Part shown: piece after piece, positions 43,140 to 50,276 of the stretch
How the letters are laid out: every line of letters begins with the position of its first letter
Numbering within the stretch: position 1 is the first letter of the stretch
Assembly (NCBI GenBank): GCA_002427525.1
Contig: DIRP01000013.1
Location: 31,362 to 95,361, forward strand
Length of the DNA: 64,000 bases
From: Bacteroidales bacterium UBA5433
Lineage (GTDB): Bacteria; Bacteroidota; Bacteroidia; Bacteroidales; UBA932
Reading direction: 5' to 3'
The notes under the pieces: model-generated
Database searches by the model: none
Seen by the model: only the letters and a program-made list of their open reading frames with translations
What the model was told of the DNA's origin: nothing
Position numbers and translations under genes: made by a program

Positions 43140-44327
43140 TTACTCTTTTTCTTTATTGCGGTGAATTTGAACCGGTAAGGAGAGGATGCGGACAAAACCG
43201 GCTACGTCTGCGGCTGTGAAGGCTTCCGTTTTTTCTCCATAATATCCGTAGGTGGAATCCATCAGGTCAAAGGGACTGGTGCACCCCGTAAGCGAGAACG
43301 TATAAGGGCGGAGTCGCACAGAAACGGTACCGGTAACACGCTGCTGTGTGTCCTCCAAAAAAGCTTCGATGTTGCGCATGACCGGGTCGGGGTACTGGGC
43401 TTCGTGAAGCATCATACCATACCATTGGGAAAGTTGGTCTTTCCAGTACAGTTGCCATTTGCCCAAAACGTGTTTTTCCAGCAGGTGGTGCGATTTGATG
43501 AGAATAAGGGGAGCAGCGGCTTCAAAACCTACGCGCCCTTTGAGTCCCACTATGGTATCTCCCACATGGATATCCCGCCCAATGCCGTAGGGGGCGGCTG
43601 TTTGGTGCAATGTATGAATCAGCTCAAGGGGTGGCATGGGTACGCCGTTGAGGGATACCGGTTCGCCTTCTTCAAATCCAATAGTCATAACCTCTGTTCC
43701 TTCTTTGGTACGTGGTATGGGAAAAGCTTCTTCCGGCAGTTCATCGGCACTATGCAACGTTTCTGCGCCTCCCACACTTGTTCCCCAAATTCCCTGATTG
43801 ATAGAGTATTTTGACGTTTGCCATGCATAATCAAAACCTTTGCTCCTTAAATAATTTATTTCTTCTGCCCGGCTGAATTTTCCTTCGCGAATGGGGGCAA
43901 TCACCTGCATGTCGGGGGCCATAATCTGCAGGATGTAATCAAAACGTACCTGGTCGTTGCCGGCTCCGGTACATCCGTGGGCTATGGCATCGGCTCCCTG
44001 TTCTTTTGCATACTGTGCCGTTGCCATAGCCTGAAAAGCTCGTTCCGAGCTGACAGACAACGGGTAGGTATTGTTTTTAAGTACGTTTCCATAGATCATG
44101 AACCGTAGACATTTGTCATAATACGTCTGTTGTATGTCCAGGGTTTTATGCGATACAGCTCCCAGGTTTTTTGCTTTTTCTTCCAGCCGGATTATTTCTG
44201 CTGCAGTAAATCCGCCGGTGTTTACCAGAACGGTATGTACTTCCATACCCTTTTCCCGGGTAAGGTAGGGAATACAAAACGACGTGTCCAGTCCGCCGCT
44301 GTAAGCCAATATTACTTTAGTTTTCAT
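43140..44327 (-). CDS. argG: Argininosuccinate synthase
   Basis: A 395-residue enzyme that joins citrulline and aspartate using ATP. The N-terminal PP-loop AYSGGLDTSF is at residues 9-18; GCTGAGNDQVRFD and the later EGEPVSLNG region fit the family. Its ATG overlaps the acetyltransferase stop as ATGA, indicating coupling. It is the second gene of the arginine operon. Confidence 0.95.
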   Translation of the reverse strand: MKTKVILAYSGGLDTSFCIPYLTREKGMEVHTVLVNTGGFTAAEIIRLEEKAKNLGAVSHKTLDIQQTYYDKCLRFMIYGNVLKNNTYPLSVSSERAFQAMATAQYAKEQGADAIAHGCTGAGNDQVRFDYILQIMAPDMQVIAPIREGKFSRAEEINYLRSKGFDYAWQTSKYSINQGIWGTSVGGAETLHSADELPEEAFPIPRTKEGTEVMTIGFEEGEPVSLNGVPMPPLELIHTLHQTAAPYGIGRDIHVGDTIVGLKGRVGFEAAAPLILIKSHHLLEKHVLGKWQLYWKDQLSQWYGMMLHEAQYPDPVMRNIEAFLEDTQQRVTGTVSVRLRPYTFSLTGCTSPFDLMDSTYGYYGEKTEAFTAADVAGFVRILSLPVQIHRNKEKE

Positions 44328-44923
44328 ACGTTTAAATGTGTTGTTTGAGGGGTTTGTTGTTGCAGGGATATGCTTTTTTTGCTTTGCCTGCGGTGCTCTG
44401 CCGGATCATACAGCATGCCCGTACACAGGCACATCAACTGCTTGTTGCGTTGAAGGATGTCGTAATTTCTACAGCCCATACACCCATCCCAAAAGGCTTT
44501 GTCCCGGGTAAGGTCAGAGAATGTGACAGGTCTGAAGCCTAGTCTGGAGTTGATCTTCATGATGGCTGCTCCGGTGGTTATGCTGAAAATTTTTGCATCG
44601 GGAAACAGTTCACGCGAAAGTTTGAAAATCCTTTTTTTAATGCGGGAGGCAATTCCCAGATGCCTGTAGGTTCGTTCTACAATAAGTCCGGAATTGGCAA
44701 CAAAAGACTTGTGGCTCCAGGTTTCAATGTAGGAGAACCCTGCCAGCTGTTTGCCATCCAAAGCAATGACAGCTTTGCCGCTTGTTATTTTTTCTCTGAT
44801 GTATTCTACGGGACGGCAGGCGATACCCGTACCTCTTTCCAATGCGGAATCGTACATCAGCTCGCAAATACGCTCTGCATAGCCGGTATGTCCGGCGTGT
44901 GCAACAAGAATGCGTACATTCAT
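44324..44923 (-). CDS. GNAT acyltransferase of the arginine operon (candidate N-acylglutamate synthase)
   Basis: A 199-residue protein with a GNAT fold: the acyl-CoA loop reads RTYRHLGIASRIKKR (about residues 85-99). After the GNAT core comes a Cys-rich tail with CMGCRN and CLC spaced about 15 residues apart, which could bind metal. It is the first gene of the operon and no other candidate for the first step (argA or argJ) is present, so I infer N-acetyl- or N-succinylglutamate synthesis. The direct evidence is its fold and position only. A 14-codon Arg-rich ORF lies upstream in its leader. Confidence 0.65.
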   Translation of the reverse strand: MNVRILVAHAGHTGYAERICELMYDSALERGTGIACRPVEYIREKITSGKAVIALDGKQLAGFSYIETWSHKSFVANSGLIVERTYRHLGIASRIKKRIFKLSRELFPDAKIFSITTGAAIMKINSRLGFRPVTFSDLTRDKAFWDGCMGCRNYDILQRNKQLMCLCTGMLYDPAEHRRQSKKSISLQQQTPQTTHLNV

Positions 44924-44978
44924 TGTCTTAATTCAAAAAAAAAGAGTAATTAAAAAATGGGTTGATAATGCGGAAGTT

Positions 44979-45018
44979 GGGCATCAGGATGCAGAAGAAT
45001 TTGCTGCAGCCTACGCCC
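44979..45018 (-). promoter_or_regulatory. Stem-loop in the arginine operon leader
   Basis: On the minus strand GGGC/GCCC, AGG/CCT and TGCAG/CTGCA pair in order with small internal loops and a 9-nt terminal loop. The left arm covers the last Arg-Ala-stop codons of the leader ORF, so ribosome position would affect folding. A poly-T tract lies about 30 nt downstream. Attenuation is possible but unproven. Confidence 0.35.
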
Positions 45019-45055
45019 TTTGTCGGATACGAAGAATATGAAACGATGTTTTCAT
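45011..45055 (-). CDS. Candidate Arg-rich leader peptide of the arginine operon
   Basis: A 14-codon ORF, MKTSFHILRIRQRA, with three Arg codons (CGT, CGA, AGG) among the last six. It starts 7 nt after an exact -7 box TACTTTTG (45063-45070), close to the 3-6 nt spacing seen for several full-length genes here. The acetyltransferase gene starts 87 nt after its stop. A stem-loop overlaps its 3' end. The size, Arg content and position ahead of arginine genes suggest a leader peptide for translational sensing of arginine supply. No coding evidence beyond this exists. Confidence 0.4.
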   Translation of the reverse strand: MKTSFHILRIRQRA

Positions 45056-45062
45056 ACAGGTG

Positions 45063-45070
45063 CAAAAGTA
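45063..45070 (-). promoter_or_regulatory. -7 box of the arginine operon
   Basis: TACTTTTG on the minus strand, an exact match and the only one I find upstream of the operon. It implies a leader of about 135 nt before the acetyltransferase gene. No clear -33 TTTG at 19-21 bp. Confidence 0.45.
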
Positions 45071-45112
45071 GTACTTCTTGTGAAAAGAAAAAATATTTCC
45101 CGTGCAAATCTT

Positions 45113-45120
45113 TATATTTG
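45113..45120 (+). promoter_or_regulatory. -7 box of the M28 peptidase gene
   Basis: TATATTTG on the plus strand, 15 nt before the ATG at 45136. It rules out the upstream in-frame start at 44962. Confidence 0.55.
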
Positions 45121-45135
45121 CACAAACGTATTGCC

Positions 45136-46665
45136 ATGAAAAAGATGTATTTTTTGTTTTTTGTTCTTGTATTACTAGGTGGAACCATGGAAGCTGCGGG
45201 ACAGGAAACGGATACCCATGCGGCGTCTCGTATACGATTGCGTGAACACGTAACGTTTCTGGCATCCGATTCTCTTGGTGGAAGGCTTATGGGTACAGAA
45301 GGCAATCTGATTGCAGGAGAATACATTGCCGGATGTTTTGCAGATATAGGACTGGAAGAGTATAACGGAACAAGTTATTTTCATTATTTCCAAGTAGAAA
45401 TTCCTTCTGCCGTGCGGGATGTTCCTTGGGCTGTTGTTGAAGGTTGCAACGTGATTGGTGTGTTGCCCGGAACGCATGCTTACCTAAAGAACGAATTTAT
45501 TGTAGTAGGGGCTCATTACGACCACCTGGGTACAGCTACGGGACGGGAAGGGGCGGTTGACACCATTTATAACGGAGCAGACGACAATGCATCCGGTACG
45601 GCAGCCCTTATAGAACTGGCGCACTTGTTAAAAGAACAGGGAGGGTTGGACCGTACGGTGGTTTTTGTAGCTTTTGACGGAGAAGAGCAGGGGTTGCTGG
45701 GTTCTGCTAAATTTCTGGAAGACGCCTTGTTCCCGGAACATAAGATATGTGTGATGCTAAGCCTGGATATGGTGGGGTATTACAGAAAATCCGGAGTGCT
45801 TAAAGTGTTGGGAACAGGAACGTTGAAAGATGTTCGAAAATGGATGCCCCGTTCCGGAAACATAAAGGTGAAGCACATTTCTTTTGAAAGTTCTCCGGTA
45901 AGCGCCACAGATACCCGTTCTTTTGCAGTTAAAGAGATACCTACTTTGTTCCTGACCACAGGTTTGGTTTCTCCTTACCACAAAGTAACAGATCATGCCG
46001 ATTTGATTGATTACGACGGATTGGCAGGTGTGGCCGGATATACCCGGGATCTTACAACAGCTCTGTCCAATTATTCTTTTTTGTCATCTTCAGGAAAATA
46101 TGCTGTAATTCATCATGTTCCGGAGAATTCTTTTCATGTGGCGCCTTCTGTGCACATGGGACAGAACCGGCTTATCCCGTCAAGGGGTGTTTTGCAGGGG
46201 AAGCCTGCCTTTTATATGTCGGCAGGAGCCGATTTTCGTTTCTTGTGGAGGGGTTTTCTGGAATTTGGTCCCGGTTTGTATTTGGAACACTTCAACTTAC
46301 ATCATGCTCTGGAGGTCGGGGGATCGTCTAAAAACAGAATACAAACCCTGGCTTTGAACACTCCGTTTACGTGCCGTGTTTATTTTCCGGAATTCAACAA
46401 ATTGCCGGTTGGGGTGTACGCTTCGTCATCTGTTTATTACAGGTATTACCTGGCAACAAGAACCCGTGAACCGGATACAGACTACCTTTCCATCTTACGC
46501 CGTCATGAAGGAGGAGTGGGATTTGGCCTGGGGTTAAGGGCTGCTTCTTTTCAGCTGGGGTATGAACTGAAATGGGGTATCTCAGGGCTTTTTAAAAAGG
46601 ATGCTTTTGAAGATTACAACGTCAGAAACCGTACACAAGCTGTTGTGTTTTCCTATTTTTTCTAA
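45136..46665 (+). CDS. M28 aminopeptidase fused to a probable outer-membrane beta-barrel
   Basis: A 509-residue secreted protein. The signal peptide ends EAAGQ. The M28 domain (about 30-320) has zinc ligands in GAHYDHLG, GADDNASG and DGEEQGLLGS, with the usual PA insertion absent. The last 170 or so residues are not M28: they show alternating, aromatic-rich strands (YMSAGADFRFLWRGFLEFG, VYASSSVYYRYYLA) and end in VVFSYFF, the terminal-Phe signature of outer-membrane barrels. I chose ATG 45136, which starts the signal peptide and lies after the -7 box; the frame stays open 58 codons upstream. Confidence 0.75.
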   Translation: MKKMYFLFFVLVLLGGTMEAAGQETDTHAASRIRLREHVTFLASDSLGGRLMGTEGNLIAGEYIAGCFADIGLEEYNGTSYFHYFQVEIPSAVRDVPWAVVEGCNVIGVLPGTHAYLKNEFIVVGAHYDHLGTATGREGAVDTIYNGADDNASGTAALIELAHLLKEQGGLDRTVVFVAFDGEEQGLLGSAKFLEDALFPEHKICVMLSLDMVGYYRKSGVLKVLGTGTLKDVRKWMPRSGNIKVKHISFESSPVSATDTRSFAVKEIPTLFLTTGLVSPYHKVTDHADLIDYDGLAGVAGYTRDLTTALSNYSFLSSSGKYAVIHHVPENSFHVAPSVHMGQNRLIPSRGVLQGKPAFYMSAGADFRFLWRGFLEFGPGLYLEHFNLHHALEVGGSSKNRIQTLALNTPFTCRVYFPEFNKLPVGVYASSSVYYRYYLATRTREPDTDYLSILRRHEGGVGFGLGLRAASFQLGYELKWGISGLFKKDAFEDYNVRNRTQAVVFSYFF

Positions 46666-46676
46666 ACAGAATCCGG

Positions 46677-47369
46677 CTAATAGGCCAGGGGATTGGCAGC
46701 AGAACCTTTTGTGGTAATGATGATTACTCCGTTGGCACCGCGCACTCCGTACAGTCCGCCGTCTTTTTGTACTTGTATGGACTGGATGCTGTAAACATCA
46801 AGAAACGAGTTAACTACGGAAAAAGAATCATAGGCCATCCCATCAATTACAATGAGCGGTTCTGTTCCGCTTTTGATAGAATTGATTCCCCTGATATTAG
46901 CTGTCATCCCGCTGGGACCCATTGAAATATACAAACCGGGGATTTGTCCGCTGAGCAATTCTGCCAGGTTTCTTGCGGGATGCTTTTTAAGCAATTCCGG
47001 TACGTTTTCAATCGTATTGGAAGGATTGGCTCTAAGATTAACTACCTCTTTTCTGTCCTGGACACGAAAACGTGTTTTGCTTCTTACCGTGATTTGCACA
47101 GAGTCCGTTCCCTTACAGGGAATATGGGTTTCACCAATATTTGGCAGAAAGACAATAAGAGAATCTGCATCCGAGACGGCTTCCAGTTCTACCAGACCTT
47201 TCTCGTTGGTTACAAACGCTGATCCCCGGCTTGCTACTGAAACTACAAGTCCGGGAATGGGCTTGCCCTTTCTGTCAACAACCTTTACACTATAGGGCCG
47301 TAAAGTGTCTTGCGCAGATGCAGAAAGGACAACGCACAATACTGTACATAAGGTTAACCATTTTTTCAT
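46677..47369 (-). CDS. Orphan TonB-receptor plug-domain protein
   Basis: A 230-residue secreted protein. The signal peptide ends ASAQ. A carboxypeptidase-regulatory-like Ig domain (about 24-95) has VVDRKGKPIPG. A TonB plug domain follows (about 115-225), with ENVPELLKKHPARNLAELLSGQIPGLYI and the closing VRGANGVIIITTKG. The protein stops where a beta-barrel would begin. The stop is followed at once by the convergent M28-barrel gene, so it is not a simple split receptor. It could be a regulator or a free plug. A TAAATTTA box lies 5 nt before the ATG. Confidence 0.75.
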   Translation of the reverse strand: MKKWLTLCTVLCVVLSASAQDTLRPYSVKVVDRKGKPIPGLVVSVASRGSAFVTNEKGLVELEAVSDADSLIVFLPNIGETHIPCKGTDSVQITVRSKTRFRVQDRKEVVNLRANPSNTIENVPELLKKHPARNLAELLSGQIPGLYISMGPSGMTANIRGINSIKSGTEPLIVIDGMAYDSFSVVNSFLDVYSIQSIQVQKDGGLYGVRGANGVIIITTKGSAANPLAY

Positions 47370-47392
47370 AGATGTAAATTTAATAAAAATTA

Positions 47393-47400
47393 TATCTTTG
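47393..47400 (+). promoter_or_regulatory. -7 box of the acyl-CoA ligase gene
   Basis: TATCTTTG on the plus strand, 16 nt upstream of the ATG at 47417. Confidence 0.5.
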
Positions 47401-47416
47401 TCGGCATTATTGTTGT

Positions 47417-49072
47417 ATGTTTATTGAAAAATCATTTGCCATGAAGAATTCCTTGCTCACTCTGGAACATATTTATACCAACAGTATCCATACATATGCA
47501 GATAAAACAGCCTTCTCTCTTTATAAAGGAGAAACGCTAACCTATGGTGAGTTTGGCAAACAAGTTGAACAGGTAAGGCAGCAATTGTTGCAGGCAGGTA
47601 TGCAGAAAGGAGACAAAGCTGCTTTGCTGGGTACCAGCATGCCCAGCTGGAACGTTTGCTATTTTGCGGCCGTTACTTTGGGTATTGTGATTGTTCCCAT
47701 ACTGCCTGACTTTTCGCCGGATGCGTTGAATGCTATTATTAAACATTCAGAATCCAAAGCGCTTTTTGTTACGGACAAATTGTACGCGAAAGTGTCTAAA
47801 GAAACCCGGGAAGAACTGGATATTATCATCCGCCTTGCCAATTTACAAGCCGTTGGCGGACGGGCTCTTCATGCAGAAAACCAGGCAACGCAGGCTGCTG
47901 TTCCCCAACCGGAAGATCTGGCGGCTATCATTTATACTTCCGGAACCACTTCTTCGCCCAAAGGAGTTATGCTTACCCATAGAGCACTGTGTGCCCAGCT
48001 GCATATGCTCAGGACATTGATTGAACTCGTACCGGAAGATGTTTTTCTTTCAATTTTACCGCTTTCCCATACGTATGAATGTTCGCTGGGGATGCTGTAT
48101 GCGTTCATGTGGGGTTGCTCTGTTGTTTACCTGGGGGTGCCTCCCACAACTACCAGCATGCTTCCGGCTCTGAAGGAAGTACGTCCTACGATTATGCTTA
48201 CCGTTCCCCTGATCATGGAAAAAATTTATACCCGTCAGGTGTTTGCCCGGTTTACCAAGACCAGGCTTATGAAAATGGTATATAAAATTCGGTTTATACG
48301 TCGTATTCTGCACCGGATTGCCGGTAAGAAACTGATGAGCACCTTTGGCGGAAGGATACGTTTCTTTGGAATAGGAGGTTCTAAAATCAACGCTGCAACA
48401 GAGAAATTCCTGCGGGATGCCCGGTTCCCGTATTCTATCGGGTATGGGTTGACAGAAACGGCTCCTCTCATAGCCGGTGCAGTACATCCCAATACATTTT
48501 TGCAATCTACAGGGCCTGTAATGAAAGGTATTGAGGTACGGCTGGCTGATAAGAACCCGGAAACAGGAATTGGTGAGTTGCAGGTAAAGACACCTTGTAT
48601 TATGGAGGGGTATTTTAAAAATCCGGAGGCAGACAGCGAAGCTTTCACAGAAGACGGCTGGTTCAGTACTAAAGATTTGGCCATGATGGACAAGAACGGC
48701 CGCCTTTTTATCAAAGGTCGTGTGAGCAATATGATTGTGGGTTCTTCGGGTGAAAATATTTATCCCGAGGATATTGAAAGTATATTAAATCAGCACGAGC
48801 TTGTTACGGAATCTTTAGTAGTACAACAAGAAGGAAAACTTGTGGCTCTTGTATATTTTCAGGATCTGAAAGAAGACCTTAGGGAGCATATTGCTGAAGT
48901 GTACTCAGAAATTATGGAGTTTGTCAACAGCAAGGTGGGCAAAATGTCACGGATTACGCGCATTCAGGAACAGAAATACGAATTTGAAAAGACCCCGACC
49001 CTTAAAATCAAAAGGTACTTATATACAGAAGTTATGAAAAGCAAAGGAAAAAGGGAGAAGGTTGGTCTTTAA
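47417..49072 (+). CDS. AMP-dependent acyl-CoA/acyl-acid ligase
   Basis: A 551-residue adenylate-forming enzyme, long-chain fatty acid ligase type. Core motifs are IIYTSGTTSSPKGVMLTH (P-loop-like A3), GYGLTETAP (A5), GWFSTKDL (A7) and KGRVSNMIVGSSGENIYPEDIE (A8), with the A10-like Lys region near the end (TLKIKRYLY). It activates a carboxylic acid to acyl-AMP and then acyl-thioester. Start 47417 fits the -7 box; an internal ATG at 47441 is an alternative. It converges with the acyl-ACP thioesterase by a 4-bp overlap, suggesting both belong to fatty-acid turnover. Confidence 0.87.
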   Translation: MFIEKSFAMKNSLLTLEHIYTNSIHTYADKTAFSLYKGETLTYGEFGKQVEQVRQQLLQAGMQKGDKAALLGTSMPSWNVCYFAAVTLGIVIVPILPDFSPDALNAIIKHSESKALFVTDKLYAKVSKETREELDIIIRLANLQAVGGRALHAENQATQAAVPQPEDLAAIIYTSGTTSSPKGVMLTHRALCAQLHMLRTLIELVPEDVFLSILPLSHTYECSLGMLYAFMWGCSVVYLGVPPTTTSMLPALKEVRPTIMLTVPLIMEKIYTRQVFARFTKTRLMKMVYKIRFIRRILHRIAGKKLMSTFGGRIRFFGIGGSKINAATEKFLRDARFPYSIGYGLTETAPLIAGAVHPNTFLQSTGPVMKGIEVRLADKNPETGIGELQVKTPCIMEGYFKNPEADSEAFTEDGWFSTKDLAMMDKNGRLFIKGRVSNMIVGSSGENIYPEDIESILNQHELVTESLVVQQEGKLVALVYFQDLKEDLREHIAEVYSEIMEFVNSKVGKMSRITRIQEQKYEFEKTPTLKIKRYLYTEVMKSKGKREKVGL

Positions 49073-49794
49073 CTTGTAATAAGGGCCTGAAAGATACTAT
49101 CTCCGTTCCTTTTTCCCTCGACGTACCGGCTTTGGGGTTCCACTGCTGCTGTAAACAGATCTACGGACTGGGCAAACCGTGCCTCGGCATTGAAATTTAT
49201 CTGAAAGGAGGTTGTCGTTTGTGGAACAGGTTGCTTTTTGTGCAGGCAATCCATAGCCCATTCCATGTATTTGGCACTGTTCATGTGCGCATTCATGTCC
49301 GTATCTGAATAGCGGACTTCTCTTGTTTCTGCGAACACCAATTCATGGGAAGGAACGGGTATTTTTTCACAGGGCTTTTCCAGGGCGTGCCTGAGGGGTT
49401 GTTGCTGTACGGCAGCCGGACCAAAAAAATGCTGAGGTCTTTGTATGCGACGGGTTTTCGTATGGATGATCAGCCAGGAGCTGGTGGCCCGCACCAACAC
49501 TTCTTTTTCATCTGCCGTTAAAATTAAGAAATCCCTGAAAGAAAAAATGCCGTCGGAACCTTTGTGCCAGGTATCGATTACAACACGTTCCCTCCATACG
49601 GGAGGGCGTACACAAACTGCTTTTATACGGGATAGTACCCAGATACTTTCTTTTTCAATCAGTTGATCGTAGCCAAAACCCAAATTAAGGGCATCCAGAT
49701 TGGCCAGTTCCTGGACAAAATTCAAAAAAGCAAAAGGCTTCAGATTTTTTGCAGCATCTGCTTCATAACACGCTATGGTCCTGCTTTGCTTCAT
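49069..49794 (-). CDS. Acyl-ACP thioesterase
   Basis: A 241-residue double-hotdog enzyme that releases free fatty acid from acyl-ACP. The first hotdog has AFLNFVQELANLDALNLGFGY and the second has EVRYSDTDMNAHMNSAKYMEWAMD, with the family Asn/His region DMNAHMN. I chose ATG 49794 (MKQSRTIAC), which overlaps the end of rpiB by 32 bp; a TTG at 49812 would extend it six residues. It is co-directional with rpiB. Confidence 0.88.
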   Translation of the reverse strand: MKQSRTIACYEADAAKNLKPFAFLNFVQELANLDALNLGFGYDQLIEKESIWVLSRIKAVCVRPPVWRERVVIDTWHKGSDGIFSFRDFLILTADEKEVLVRATSSWLIIHTKTRRIQRPQHFFGPAAVQQQPLRHALEKPCEKIPVPSHELVFAETREVRYSDTDMNAHMNSAKYMEWAMDCLHKKQPVPQTTTSFQINFNAEARFAQSVDLFTAAVEPQSRYVEGKRNGDSIFQALITS

Positions 49795-50224
49795 ACGATG
49801 AGATTTTGCCAATTCTCAGGCTATGCCGGCCCTCTTGAAAGGTCGCATCCAGCCATGCTTTAACAATGGTTCTGGCGTATTCGGGAGCCACCACCCTGGA
49901 ACCGAATGCCAGGACATTGGAGTTGTTGTGTTCTTTGGATAAACGGGCCGAGAAGGGTTCGCTGCAGACAGCAGCCCGGATTCCTTTAACTTTGTTGGCG
50001 CTGATGGATATGCCAATTCCCGTACCACACATCACAATGCCTCTGTCACATTCTCCCCGCGCAACAGCTTCTCCCACAGCAATGCCAAAATCGGGGTAGT
50101 CGACTCTTTCTTCACTGTAGGTACCCAGGTCAAGGATTTGGTACCCCAGTTCTGTCAAGTATTCTTTAATGTTCTCCTTTAACGAAAAGGCTGCATGGTC
50201 GCAGCCCAGTGCAATTGTATCCAT
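49763..50224 (-). CDS. rpiB: Ribose-5-phosphate isomerase B
   Basis: A 153-residue isomerase interconverting ribose 5-phosphate and ribulose 5-phosphate. The signature ALGCDHAAF is near the start; GIVMCGTGIGISISANK carries the catalytic Cys; NVLAFGSRVV is near the end. I chose ATG 50224 (MDTIALGCDH); the frame is open further upstream, but the -7 box TAGTTTTG at 50243-50250 lies in that extension. Its 3' end overlaps the thioesterase start. Confidence 0.94.
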   Translation of the reverse strand: MDTIALGCDHAAFSLKENIKEYLTELGYQILDLGTYSEERVDYPDFGIAVGEAVARGECDRGIVMCGTGIGISISANKVKGIRAAVCSEPFSARLSKEHNNSNVLAFGSRVVAPEYARTIVKAWLDATFQEGRHSLRIGKISSYEAKQDHSVL

Positions 50225-50242
50225 AATGATTTGTTTGTAGTA

Positions 50243-50250
50243 CAAAACTA
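50243..50250 (-). promoter_or_regulatory. -7 box of rpiB
   Basis: TAGTTTTG on the minus strand, 18 nt before the rpiB ATG. It lies back-to-back with the plus-strand box at 50263-50270, 12 bp apart. Confidence 0.5.
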
Positions 50251-50262
50251 CAATAAAATTTG

Positions 50263-50270
50263 TATTTTTG
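50263..50270 (+). promoter_or_regulatory. -7 box of the SIMPL-domain gene
   Basis: TATTTTTG on the plus strand, 6 nt upstream of the ATG at 50277. Confidence 0.55.
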
Positions 50271-50276
50271 TTACTT

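Noticed and set aside
44924..44940. Possible ArgR box near TTGAATTAAGAC before the acetyltransferase gene
   Set aside because: Only a half-site resembles the ARG box; there is no second half at the right spacing.
44928..45326. 132-codon minus-strand frame covering the arg leader and the M28 gene start
   Set aside because: It overlaps the signal peptide region of the M28 gene and crosses the -7 boxes; the 14-codon ORF in another frame is the better candidate.
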